A stretch of 42,068 bases of DNA, taken from assembly GCA_026392045.1 (NCBI GenBank), contig JAPLCU010000024.1:1-42068 (forward strand), written 5' to 3'. The position numbers were made by a program, and so were the translations under genes. The first letter of the stretch is position 1. Each line of letters opens with the position of its first letter. The stretch comes from Armatimonadota bacterium (GTDB taxonomy: Bacteria > Armatimonadota > UBA5829). The notes under the pieces were generated by a model. It was not told where the DNA came from. It saw only the letters and a program-made list of their open reading frames with translations, and did not search any database. This document shows positions 7,268 through 15,591 of this stretch, piece by piece.

Positions 7268-8565
7268 TTATAAATGCCCAGCTTTTTATAGAGAGGAGTT
7301 GGCTTGCCTTGTGGTAAATCTTGCGCGAGTTGTTCGGAAATCGCCTGAGGAAGCGGGGTATGCGTTAAAGAATGCTTATGAAACAGATTGTTTATCGGCT
7401 GCGCCTGAGTGCAGCATAGCCATTCAACGCAGGGAGTCGCAAAATATTCCCGCATCCGATTGTAGATGTCTATGAAAGGCTCATCTATTACGTTGCCGAA
7501 TGATAGGTTCAAAAACTCGCAAGGCTGAACTTCGCCGGTCGCGTTAACATAGAACCTGTCGACCCCGCCACACGTACAACCCATTACCAATTCGTCTTCC
7601 TCAAACACCTGCGCGGCAAGCGAAGGGTAGTTGTGCTTGGCGCTGGAGTTGTAGCGGATGTGTTCTTCCCGAAGCTTCTTAATGAGGTTCAAGTCGCTCT
7701 GCATTCCCTCCTCACGGCCAAGCCAGATCCCCGCCGGCTTCGGGTGGATAAGCTGGACATAATCAGCCTCCAACTCGCATGCCAGCTCCATCAATTGATC
7801 CAACCTGCCATTTCGCACTTCATCCTCTGAAAGAACGCAGTTGACCGCCCCGGAAACCCCCATCTGGCGGCACAACCGAAGCGCATCGCAGGCAATATCG
7901 AATGATCCAGGAACTCCAGTAAACGCATCGTGAATTACGGCATCAGGCGAGTGAACCGACACCATCAAGCCGAAAAGACCGGCGCTCTTAAGCTCTGACA
8001 TCATTTCCGCTGTAAGCTGCGCGCCGGTGGTATTAACCCATATCTCTGAGCGGCTGTCGAGTTCGCTCATCAGCCTGAGCAGCCTCGGATAGCGCACAAA
8101 CGGCTCGCCGCCTTCGATATCAAACATAGCGACGCCGTTGTCCTGGATAGCTCGCGCCGTTTGGCATAGCAGGTCTTCTTCAAGGTCTGGGCCGCCATCT
8201 CTTCGCTGATAGCAATGCTCGCATTTGTATGAGCATGCTTTTGTCATGGAGAAAACGACAGTCATCGCCCTCGCAGGCGTTCTTATTAGTTTGCTTTCTA
8301 TCGCATAATAAAAAGCAGGTGTTGGAAATGCGGGCAGATACAGATGAAGTTTGTATCCCTGGGCAACACGGACTACTTTGTTGTGCCGAAACACGAGAAG
8401 CAAGATCAGCGCGCGCCTTAGAAATCTAACATACGCTACAGGCGACCAGCCAAATAACCGAGGCGCTGCGACATATCTAATCGCTACATTCGTCGCAATA
8501 ATAATATAAGCCAAGAACTTGCCAAACCCGGTTATGTAGCGCCGCGACTGATTATCAGGCATCAT
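7264..8565 (-). CDS. Radical SAM protein with SPASM-like C-terminus
   Basis: The 433-residue protein has the radical SAM cluster motif 'CSYKCEHC' (CxxxCxxC, Cys at about 111, 115, 118), the 'IEGGEP' SAM-binding motif at about 150, and a SPASM-like auxiliary cluster region with 'GCTCGGVDRFYVNATGEVQPC' spacing at about 332-352 plus later cysteines ('CVEWLCC'). The first 100 residues are an extension rich in hydrophobic stretches (for example 'LAYIIIATNVAIRYV' and 'ALILLLVF'), so it may associate with the membrane. Family members carry out C-C, C-H or thioether chemistry on peptides, lipids or small molecules. No precursor peptide gene is visible here, so a lipid or prenyl substrate made by the neighbouring UbiA-type enzyme is a plausible inference. 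Both ends overlap neighbours by ATGA. Confidence 0.82.
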   Translation of the reverse strand: MMPDNQSRRYITGFGKFLAYIIIATNVAIRYVAAPRLFGWSPVAYVRFLRRALILLLVFRHNKVVRVAQGYKLHLYLPAFPTPAFYYAIESKLIRTPARAMTVVFSMTKACSYKCEHCYQRRDGGPDLEEDLLCQTARAIQDNGVAMFDIEGGEPFVRYPRLLRLMSELDSRSEIWVNTTGAQLTAEMMSELKSAGLFGLMVSVHSPDAVIHDAFTGVPGSFDIACDALRLCRQMGVSGAVNCVLSEDEVRNGRLDQLMELACELEADYVQLIHPKPAGIWLGREEGMQSDLNLIKKLREEHIRYNSSAKHNYPSLAAQVFEEDELVMGCTCGGVDRFYVNATGEVQPCEFLNLSFGNVIDEPFIDIYNRMREYFATPCVEWLCCTQAQPINNLFHKHSLTHTPLPQAISEQLAQDLPQGKPTPLYKKLGIYK

Positions 8566-9524
8566 GCTCTTGCATCCTTATACATGTCGAACAGGAATCC
8601 TATGAATATGTAGCTGGCGGAGAAGAGATAGAGGGCCAGCGAGCCATTGAAGATTGCGATCAACGTCACCTGACCCGCCACGCACGCTCTAATGTTGGTG
8701 ACGAGGCCAAAATATGTGCGTTCCCCCACCGGGCTGCGATAGTAAAGGACAGCGGTCCATAGCTGAAGAAAAATGGTCATCATCGCGCAAAATCTGAACT
8801 GCTCCATAAAGAGAATCTCGCTCAGTTTCATCCAGCCGATGGTGAGAAACAGGCAGTAAGTGAGCGTTGGTAGAAATGCCCCGACAATACCCGCGCGCCG
8901 CGCGACATTCAAACCATATTTCACAATAAAAGTCCTCTTGCCAGCGTCACGATCACCCTCATAGTCTTTGAAATAGGTGTAGTAGGTCATCAGGCCATTG
9001 AGCAAGGCGACCAATACAAATGCGCAGATGCGATTGGGAGTAAATACAGGATCAGGATTTGGCCCGGCGGCGAGAAACCCGTAAGCCGTGCACATTGCTA
9101 TGGATAAACCAAAAACCAGATTGCCGATAAGAGACCATGCCTTGGCGTATTCGTAGAGTATATTAAGCAAAACTCCGGCGATAACCGGTATTATCGACCA
9201 TGGATTAAGATAAAATGAGATAACAAGGACGCCGACGAGCAGCGCGGAAGATAGCCAAATCGCGGCCTTTGCATTGAGTTCGCCGGTGACCATCGGCCTG
9301 TTTGGAGCGTTGATGCGATCTTCGGGGAGCCCGAGATAATCGTTGAATATCTGGTTGACACCCCAACTCAGAAAGAGCACCGCAAGAATTATGGAACTAT
9401 GGAAATAGCTCACCTTGCCCGGGAACAGAAATTGGTAAAAAGAAACCCCAACCCAACCCGCAATGCCTGTTACAAACGCGTAATACAGGCGCATCGATTT
9501 GATGTAAGCTCGTAAGAACATCAT
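8562..9524 (-). CDS. UbiA-family prenyltransferase
   Basis: This 320-residue integral membrane protein has about nine hydrophobic segments. The first aspartate-rich motif is present as 'NQIFNDYLGLPEDRINAPNRP' (about 60-80) and the second as 'DYEGDRDAGKRT' (about 187-198), which hold Mg-diphosphate in UbiA/MenA/DGGGP-synthase enzymes. Motif one is atypical: the usual NDxxDxxxD is NDYLGLPED, with the middle acid displaced. The acceptor cannot be read from sequence; no ubiquinone, menaquinone or heme-A gene is adjacent. As the first gene of the operon it lies about 30 nt from a good promoter and overlaps the radical SAM gene by ATGA. Two ATG codons begin the frame (9524 and 9521); AGGA precedes at a rather long spacing. 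Confidence 0.85.
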   Translation of the reverse strand: MMFLRAYIKSMRLYYAFVTGIAGWVGVSFYQFLFPGKVSYFHSSIILAVLFLSWGVNQIFNDYLGLPEDRINAPNRPMVTGELNAKAAIWLSSALLVGVLVISFYLNPWSIIPVIAGVLLNILYEYAKAWSLIGNLVFGLSIAMCTAYGFLAAGPNPDPVFTPNRICAFVLVALLNGLMTYYTYFKDYEGDRDAGKRTFIVKYGLNVARRAGIVGAFLPTLTYCLFLTIGWMKLSEILFMEQFRFCAMMTIFLQLWTAVLYYRSPVGERTYFGLVTNIRACVAGQVTLIAIFNGSLALYLFSASYIFIGFLFDMYKDARA

Positions 9525-9552
9525 ATTTCGTAACCATCCTCTTTTCTGACTC

Positions 9553-9581
9553 AGTATATCAGGCAGGCTTGGTAGTTACAA
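9553..9581 (-). promoter_or_regulatory. Promoter of the UbiA-radical SAM-SPT operon
   Basis: On the minus strand TTGTAA (9576-9581) and TATACT (9553-9558) are exactly 17 nt apart. The -10 matches at 5 of 6 and the -35 at 4 of 6 positions. Predicted start near 9546 gives a leader of about 22 nt before the ATG at 9524. The divergent gene may use TATAAT at 9626-9631, but I see no good -35 for it. Confidence 0.6.
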
Positions 9582-9678
9582 GCTTTGCATACCTGCGGCA
9601 ACCAGCAGAATCTGAGATTATTCGCTATAATGAAACCGGGTAATAGGATAGGCGTCTAATATTTTGTGAGGTGAGAAT

Positions 9679-11262
9679 GTGGGATATTGTAAATTGTCTG
9701 TTTTCGTCATAGGTATATTAGTCAGCTTATTATGTAATTCTGCGCTTATTGCAGCGGCGCCCCCGGTTGCATCCGTCTTTGAAAGCAGCCTTTGGGCCAT
9801 ACCGGCAAATGCTGTCGATGCCAAAGTCGAAGCTGTCTTGAAAAAGCACGGGGCACAATTACGCAAACCCTGTTCGGATGAGGTTTTCATCAGACGCGCA
9901 TACTTGGATTTGATCGGCACGCTGCCTACCCCCAATGAAATTACGCCGTTTCTGCAAAGCAAGAGCAGCAGCAAGCGCGCCGAGATGATTGATACACTGT
10001 TTGCACGCGACGAATTCGCTGACTATTGGTCGATGAAGTGGTGCGATATTCTGCGGGTTAAGTCGGAGTTTCCCATAAACCTATGGCCAAACGCAGTGCA
10101 GGCTTATCATCGCTGGATTCACGATGCAATCCGCGAAAATCGTCCGTATGACAAGTTCGCCCGCCAGTTATTGACATCCAGCGGCAGCAATTTTCTGGAG
10201 CCGCCGGCTAATTTCTATCGCGCAGTTCAGGGCAGAGACTCCGCCTCTATCGCCAAAGCAGTGGCTCTCACGTTCATGGGTGTGCGGTTTGAGCGTTTGC
10301 CGAAAACCAGCCAATCCAACATGGGAGCGTTCTTTTCACGAGTCGGTTATAAGAAGACCGACGAATGGAAAGAAGAAATAGTATATCTAAATCCTGCCAT
10401 CACGGGGAGCATGAATGCTGTCTTTCCAGATGGCGCCGCTGTTGTCATACCTGCAGGCGCCGACCCGCGCGAAGTGTTCACGAATTGGCTGGTCGCGCCG
10501 ACCAACAAATGGTTTGCGCGCAATATCGTCAACCGAATCTGGTATTGGACGATGGGGCGCGGCATTATTGATGAGCCAGATGATATCAGGTCAGACAACC
10601 CTCCGGCGAGCGCTGAATTGCTTGCTTGTCTTGAGAAAGAACTGATAGATTCCCATTATGATCTTCGAAGCATTTATCGGCTGATACTGAATTCCCGAAC
10701 ATACCAGCAGTCTTCCGTTCCGTGCGGCGATACATCTGATCCGAAAATCCAATTTGCACATTACACCGTGCGCCGTTTGGATGCCGAAGTTCTGATTGAT
10801 GCGTTGTGCTGGATTGGTGGCGATGGAGCCGGTTACACCAGCGCCACGCCGGAGCCATACAGCTTCATTCCCAAGGAACAGCGGACAATAGCGCTGGCGG
10901 ATGGCAGCATCACAAGTCCATTTTTGGCAACATTTGGCCGCCCATCTCGTGACACGGGTCTGGAATCCGAACGCAATAACAAGCCGACCGATTCTCAGTG
11001 TTTATATCTGTTGAACTCCACCGATATTCAGCAGAAAATCGAAAAAAGCCCGCAGCTAACAAGGACAATCAACGCAAACAAGAAAAACATCCCTGCAATG
11101 ACACGGGATATATATGTGCTAATACTTTCGCGGCATCCCAGCCCTGAAGAATTGACCGCTACAGAGCAATACTTCAAGTCAAAAGGGCTATTTCCCGCGC
11201 AAGCGGGCAATGAACTTGCCTGGGCACTGATCAACAGCAAAGAATTTCTATACCGACACTAA
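9679..11262 (+). CDS. DUF1549/DUF1553 domain protein (planctomycete-type)
   Basis: GTG start at 9679 with GAGGTGAG just upstream. The N-terminus is a signal peptide (about residues 1-27, ending NSALIAAA). DUF1549 starts at 'DEVFIRRAYLDLIGTLPTPNE' (about 68-88) and runs through 'WSMKWCDILRVKSEF' and 'NRPYDKFARQLLTSSGSNF'. DUF1553 follows with 'PTNKWFARNIVNRIWYWTMGRGIIDEPDD', 'RTYQQSS' and ends 'ELAWALINSKEFLYRH'. The 527-residue length is short for this class, which often exceeds 800 and carries a CxxCH cytochrome module; none is present here. These proteins are exported and genomically paired with DUF1501 proteins; biochemical role is unknown. It heads a plus-strand run of four genes (9679-15344). 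Confidence 0.85.
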   Translation: MGYCKLSVFVIGILVSLLCNSALIAAAPPVASVFESSLWAIPANAVDAKVEAVLKKHGAQLRKPCSDEVFIRRAYLDLIGTLPTPNEITPFLQSKSSSKRAEMIDTLFARDEFADYWSMKWCDILRVKSEFPINLWPNAVQAYHRWIHDAIRENRPYDKFARQLLTSSGSNFLEPPANFYRAVQGRDSASIAKAVALTFMGVRFERLPKTSQSNMGAFFSRVGYKKTDEWKEEIVYLNPAITGSMNAVFPDGAAVVIPAGADPREVFTNWLVAPTNKWFARNIVNRIWYWTMGRGIIDEPDDIRSDNPPASAELLACLEKELIDSHYDLRSIYRLILNSRTYQQSSVPCGDTSDPKIQFAHYTVRRLDAEVLIDALCWIGGDGAGYTSATPEPYSFIPKEQRTIALADGSITSPFLATFGRPSRDTGLESERNNKPTDSQCLYLLNSTDIQQKIEKSPQLTRTINANKKNIPAMTRDIYVLILSRHPSPEELTATEQYFKSKGLFPAQAGNELAWALINSKEFLYRH

Positions 11263-11354
11263 ACTGAGCGTGCTGGGTAGGCTGCAGAGATTAGCCATGG
11301 TGCATCAGAGATTGCGCCCGAACTAATCTTGGTCAAATTAAAGGATTGATAGAT

Positions 11355-12647
11355 ATGAAAATACGTTCTGTTATAGCTTTCGTTTCATGTTTCGTTGTAT
11401 TCAGCAGCGTGGACGCTTTTACGGCTGATATGCCGTCAAAGCCGCATGCCAAGGCCGTTATTCAGATATGGCTGTGGGGCGGGCCTTCTCATCTCGATAT
11501 ATTTGACCCAAAACCCGATGCGGGATACGATTATTGCGGGCCGCTGGGTAAGCCGATTCAAACCAACGTGGAAGGCATCAAAATCGGTGAATTGTTGCCA
11601 TTGCTTGCAAAACAAGCAGACAAATACTCGCTTATCAGGAGCGTGACGCACGGCAGCAACGCGCACGAGACTGCGGCATATATGATGCAGACGGGGCATG
11701 AGCCTGGAGTTGGTTTGACCTATCCCACTCTAGGCGCTCTCGTGTCATATTTCAGGGGTTACAGCAACGGCTACAAAGGGCTGATCCCGCCGTATATCGT
11801 GCTTACTGAAGGCCAGGGTAGATTTGCCGAGGAAGGTTTTCTCGGCCCGAAATACAAACCATTCGTAACCGGAGGCGACCCAAGCAAGACGCCATTCGAG
11901 GTGGAAGGAGTCGTCGCTAAAGGCATTTCTGATCAACGCCAAAAGGACAGGCGCGAGTTGTTGAAATCTCTGGATTCCTTGGGCAAGGCAATACCTGATA
12001 ACCCTGATTTTGCTTTGCTGGAAAAGTGCCGAACCGGCGCTGACCAACTTATTTTGGGCAATGAGCGTAAAGTTTTTGATTTGTCAGAGGAATCTGCTGC
12101 CACGCGGGACAAATATGGGCGCAACAAATTCGGTCAATCCTGCCTTGCGGCGCGTCGGCTTGTTGAGCGCGGAGTGCGCCATATTACTATCAATTACTCG
12201 GGATGGGATACGCATAAGCAACAGTTCACCATATTCAACAGGAAGCTGCCCGAGCTGGACCAGGGTCTTGCGGCGCTTTTGCAGGATTTGTCCGATAAGG
12301 GCTTGCTGGATAGCACCATTGTGTTATGCTACGGCGAGTTTGGCCGAGCGCCGAAAATTGGGTGGGAAGCGCCTTGGAATGGCGGAAGAGGCCATTATGG
12401 CAAATGTTTCTCAGCCCTTGTGGCTGGCGGCGGATTCAAAGGCGGCCGTGTGGTTGGGGCATCGGATGCGACAGGCGAGAACGTGTTGGAACGGCCTGTT
12501 TATCCCCAGGATCTGATCGGCAGTGTCCTCGAACTGCTGGGCATAGACCCGGACGCAAAAATGCCGAATGACAAAGGGCTAGACATCAAGATCATGCCGT
12601 CAAAAGAGAACGGGCCCGGCAAAGGTCGGCTTAAGGAGATAATGTAG
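11355..12647 (+). CDS. DUF1501 domain protein
   Basis: I placed the start at the ATG at 11355, with AAAGGA (11340-11345) as SD, instead of an in-frame TTG at 11346. The 430-residue product begins with a signal peptide ending near 'SVDAFTA'. DUF1501 landmarks, related to the alkaline-phosphatase/sulfatase fold, are 'WLWGGPSHLDIFDPKPDA', 'THGSNAHETAAYMMQTG', 'GVRHITINYSGWDTH', 'YGEFGRAPKI' and 'GRGHYGKCFSALVAGGGFKGG'. The Asp/His set of the fold is thus largely present. DUF1501 genes follow DUF1549/DUF1553 genes in planctomycetes, as here with a 92-nt gap. A metal-dependent hydrolase role on polysaccharide or sulfated substrates is often suggested but unproven. Confidence 0.85.
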   Translation: MKIRSVIAFVSCFVVFSSVDAFTADMPSKPHAKAVIQIWLWGGPSHLDIFDPKPDAGYDYCGPLGKPIQTNVEGIKIGELLPLLAKQADKYSLIRSVTHGSNAHETAAYMMQTGHEPGVGLTYPTLGALVSYFRGYSNGYKGLIPPYIVLTEGQGRFAEEGFLGPKYKPFVTGGDPSKTPFEVEGVVAKGISDQRQKDRRELLKSLDSLGKAIPDNPDFALLEKCRTGADQLILGNERKVFDLSEESAATRDKYGRNKFGQSCLAARRLVERGVRHITINYSGWDTHKQQFTIFNRKLPELDQGLAALLQDLSDKGLLDSTIVLCYGEFGRAPKIGWEAPWNGGRGHYGKCFSALVAGGGFKGGRVVGASDATGENVLERPVYPQDLIGSVLELLGIDPDAKMPNDKGLDIKIMPSKENGPGKGRLKEIM

Positions 12648-12648
12648 A

Positions 12649-14817
12649 TTGAAGAGCATGACCAAGACACTAATTATTCGGTTATGGCTGATAGCAGGGC
12701 TGGCAGGATGTGCGAATGCGGCGCTGGGCGCTGAGCCATATATCGGCTATATCTACCCGGCGGGCAGCCAAAAAGGTAGTGTTGTGAAAGTCAATATCGG
12801 TGGGCAGCAGCTGCGCGGAGCGCGCGAAGTATACATTAGCGGCAAGGGCGCGCAGGCGGCAGTGCTCGCATATGAGAGTGCGGCCGGGCCACTTAACAAG
12901 ACACAGCAGGATGAGCTCAAACGCCGATTATCCGAACTGCAAACGCGGCGAGCGAACACACGAGTAAGGCAGAATAATAATGCAAAACTAGACCCTAATG
13001 CTCCCAGGATTGAATTGCCGGACATCCCTGAGCTGCGCAATCTTGAAACTCTGACACGCGACCAACTCACGAAGATCAGAGACAAGTTTCTCAATTTCAA
13101 TAAGAAAACAAAACCACCAATAGCCGAAACCGTAACGCTGGAGATAAAAATAGATGCCGACGCTGCCCCCGGTGACCGTGAGCTTCGCCTACTGACAGCA
13201 AATGGGCTCACCAATCCCATTGTCTTTCAAATTGGCCAGTTGCCAGAGGTTCAAGAGTCTGATCCGGACGATATTAACCCGGTTGTGCAGCCTGCCCTAC
13301 AGGCGCCGATTATGTTCAACGGCAGAATAATGCCTGGCGAAACAGATAGCTATTCACTTCAGTTGAAACAAGGTCAGAAACTGGTGATGTCGGCGCAGGC
13401 TCGGCATTTGATCCCATATCTCGCCGACGCGGTGCCGGGGTGGTTTCAGGCTCTTCTTAGCTTGAGCGATGCCAGCGGCAAAGAAGTTGCCAACTCAGAC
13501 CATTCGGGTTTTGATCCTGATCCGGTCATTAACTACACCGTGCCATCCAACGGAACTTATACGCTGATAGTTCGCGATACGCTCTACAGAGGCCGAAGAG
13601 ACTTTATCTATCGCGTGGTTGTGGCTGAAAATCAACCGGTTTTTGAGAATACAGCGCCAACTGAGATTTCCCAGATGCTAAGTCCTGAACTCCCAAAATG
13701 CAAGGAAATCGAACCAAATGATAAAGGGCAGCAGTCACAATCTGTAAAGTTGCCAAATATTGTGAGCGGCCGTATTGAGCGTGCGGGTGATGTTGATGTA
13801 TTTAAGTTCAGTGGTCGCGCCGGGGATGAGATTGTGGCGGAGGTTTATGCCCGCAGGCTCGGATCGCCCATGGATTCGCTGCTAAGATTGATCAGCGCGT
13901 CGGGCAAAGTTATTGCATTAAATGATGACTGCAAAGACTGCGCGATGGGCCTGCTTACACATCATGCGGATTCATATTTGACGGCTAAGTTGCCGACAAG
14001 CGGCGTGTATTTCGTGCAAATATCCGATGCTCAGCGCCACGGAGGCGACGACTACAATTATCAGCTGCGGGTAAGCCCAAAGCAGCCGGATTTTGCATTG
14101 CGCATAGCTCCGTCAAGCATAAATGTAGCTGCGGGATGCACCGTGCCCATAACGATATTTGCTTTCCGAAAAGACGGCTGGCAGGGCGATATAGATATAT
14201 CGTTAAAAAATGCCCCTGCCGGTTTTGCTTTGAATGGCGCACGGATTCCTGCGGGAAAAGATTGCGTGCGAATGACAATGAGCGCTCTGCCGCGAAGGCT
14301 GCGAGCCTCTTTCCAACCTGTCGCAATACAGCTCGAAGGCAAAGCGATCATCGGCGGCAAGACAATAGTGCGCGACGTGATACCCGCGCAAAATATGATG
14401 CAGGCCTTTGCCTATCAACACCTGGTGCCAGCGCAACAACTGCTGGCTATGCTACTTGCTGGCCGCAATGTGCCCACTATTTCAAGGTCGAGCAGCGGCA
14501 ATCTGCGTATACTTGCTGGCGGCGAGGTTCAGGTGGCTTTTTCAATAAGTCCGATGCCGAACACCCCAATCCAGGTGGTGATTAGTGAAGCGCCCGCTGG
14601 TCTGACTCTCGGTGACATCAAAACGACTTCCATCGGCGTGACTTGCACTATCAAAGCTGATCCAAAGCAAACCGGATACTCCGACAACTTGATTTTGGAG
14701 GTTTTCACCGATATTGAACGTGAAGGGGCAAAAGGAACCAACAAGCAACATATCTCTCTTGGAGTACTGCCGGCTATTCCGATTGAAGTTGCGCAAGCAA
14801 AGGCAATCCAACAGTGA
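12649..14817 (+). CDS. Exported protein with two bacterial pre-peptidase C-terminal (PPC) domains
   Basis: Probable TTG start at 12649, ten nt after AAGGAG (12633-12638); an ATG at 12658 is the alternative. It starts only 1 nt after the DUF1501 stop. Residues 1-28 form a signal peptide (ends NAALGAEP). The N-terminus 'IGYIYPAGSQKGSVVKVNIGGQQL' is the opening commonly seen in planctomycete PPC proteins. An Arg/Asn-rich, probably helical linker (about 80-165) follows. Two PPC-type beta domains then appear at about 213-327 ('GRIMPGETDSYSLQLKQGQ') and 350-475 ('EIEPNDKGQQSQSVKLPNIVSGRIERAGDVDVFKF'), and a beta-rich tail. No protease domain is visible. Presumably an exported partner of the preceding two gene products. 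Confidence 0.8.
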   Translation: MKSMTKTLIIRLWLIAGLAGCANAALGAEPYIGYIYPAGSQKGSVVKVNIGGQQLRGAREVYISGKGAQAAVLAYESAAGPLNKTQQDELKRRLSELQTRRANTRVRQNNNAKLDPNAPRIELPDIPELRNLETLTRDQLTKIRDKFLNFNKKTKPPIAETVTLEIKIDADAAPGDRELRLLTANGLTNPIVFQIGQLPEVQESDPDDINPVVQPALQAPIMFNGRIMPGETDSYSLQLKQGQKLVMSAQARHLIPYLADAVPGWFQALLSLSDASGKEVANSDHSGFDPDPVINYTVPSNGTYTLIVRDTLYRGRRDFIYRVVVAENQPVFENTAPTEISQMLSPELPKCKEIEPNDKGQQSQSVKLPNIVSGRIERAGDVDVFKFSGRAGDEIVAEVYARRLGSPMDSLLRLISASGKVIALNDDCKDCAMGLLTHHADSYLTAKLPTSGVYFVQISDAQRHGGDDYNYQLRVSPKQPDFALRIAPSSINVAAGCTVPITIFAFRKDGWQGDIDISLKNAPAGFALNGARIPAGKDCVRMTMSALPRRLRASFQPVAIQLEGKAIIGGKTIVRDVIPAQNMMQAFAYQHLVPAQQLLAMLLAGRNVPTISRSSSGNLRILAGGEVQVAFSISPMPNTPIQVVISEAPAGLTLGDIKTTSIGVTCTIKADPKQTGYSDNLILEVFTDIEREGAKGTNKQHISLGVLPAIPIEVAQAKAIQQ

Positions 14818-15344
14818 GCAATACAAAGAAAACCTGGTTTCGCATAGGTCCCGGATTAATAATCGCGCTAGCCATCTCCGTGCTTATCGGCTCGCAATGG
14901 ATTCGGACGAAGATTGCGCAGCACCAACAGCCCAGCTCCCGGCCGATAGTGGAAAGGCAGATCATATCCTCTTCTTATGATGAAAAGCTCGGCCCCACGC
15001 CCGAATTGAAATTCATCATTGAGCGCCGCGAAAAACTTCATCTGACCAATTTGCAGGCAGCGAAGCTCATGGCTCTTCAATCCAAGTGGGCAAAAGCCTA
15101 TGGCCCCAAGATTGCCCATGCCAACCAGGCTGCAGCAAAGACGCAGGAGTATCTCGACAACGCGAAAGGGCAATCGCGAACACCAGTCGCTCAGGTACAG
15201 ACCGAGGCTGCTCCTCTCATAGCTCTCTCACGCGAAATATCATCCGCCCGGCGCGCTTATTGGAATGAGGCTGCGAAACTTTTGACCTCTGAACAGCGTG
15301 CGAATTTGGAGAAAGAGCGTGAGGCTGATTGGGCGAGGAAGTAA
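14814..15344 (+). CDS. Membrane-anchored Spy/CpxP-like helical protein
   Basis: GTG start at 14814 overlaps the TGA of the PPC gene (GTGA), so translation is coupled. Residues 8-27 form one membrane segment (GPGLIIALAISVLIGS), and the remaining 145 residues are predicted helical and charged: 'ELKFIIERREKLHLTNLQAAKLMALQSKWAKAY' and 'SARRAYWNEAAKLLTSEQRANLEKEREADW'. The pairing of two 'L(T/S)xxQ'-like helices, 'HLTNLQAAKL' and 'LLTSEQRANL', resembles LTXXQ/Spy/CnrX-type periplasmic proteins, which act as chaperones or metal sensors. That assignment rests on pattern only. No metal-binding cluster is visible. It ends the four-gene plus-strand operon. Confidence 0.6.
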   Translation: MSNTKKTWFRIGPGLIIALAISVLIGSQWIRTKIAQHQQPSSRPIVERQIISSSYDEKLGPTPELKFIIERREKLHLTNLQAAKLMALQSKWAKAYGPKIAHANQAAAKTQEYLDNAKGQSRTPVAQVQTEAAPLIALSREISSARRAYWNEAAKLLTSEQRANLEKEREADWARK

Positions 15345-15410
15345 CTTGCATTGTTCGGGCGTCAACGATTTTTACTTCGGCCCCTACGGAACCGAAGCAA
15401 CGAAAGCCCA

Positions 15411-15485
15411 AGTGATGGGAGGGCGAGGCTCCCGCCGAGCCTTGCATCTGCGAAGGAATCGGCTCAGGGGGACCTTCGCCCTCCC
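15411..15485. repeat. Palindromic intergenic repeat element (REP-like)
   Basis: The arms GGGAGGGCGA (15417-15426) and TCGCCCTCCC (15476-15485) are perfect inverted copies. A nested GGCTC (15427-15431) pairs with GAGCC (15437-15441), and GGCTC recurs at 15461. The sequence is far more GC-rich than its flanks and lies between the stop of the Spy-like gene and the terminator of the convergent giant gene. It looks like a folded dispersed repeat; a second copy is not seen in this window. Confidence 0.55.
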
Positions 15486-15503
15486 GTGGACACAGCTCGC
15501 ACA

Positions 15504-15549
15504 CAAAAAAGCTGCACCGCTGCGCAATTTCTTGCGAGAGCGGTGCAGC
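15504..15549 (-). terminator. Rho-independent terminator of the minus-strand giant gene
   Basis: Perfect 11-bp arms GCTGCACCGCT (15511-15521) and AGCGGTGCAGC (15539-15549), with an inner CGCA/TGCG pairing. On the minus strand the stem is followed by TTTTTTGTG (complement of 15502-15510). It lies 43 nt beyond the stop at 15592. Confidence 0.85.
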
Positions 15550-15591
15550 CAATTGTCAGTGTTACCCGAAGGTAACTAAGTTGTTAGATGG

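Noticed and set aside
12010-12516. Plus-strand frame of 168 codons within the DUF1501 gene
   Set aside because: Out of frame with the conserved DUF1501 motifs and rich in Arg/Cys/Trp, typical of a shifted frame.
15375-15396. CTTCGG/CCGAAG hairpin as terminator of the plus-strand DUF1549 operon
   Set aside because: The stem is only 6 bp and no U-run follows; too weak to call.
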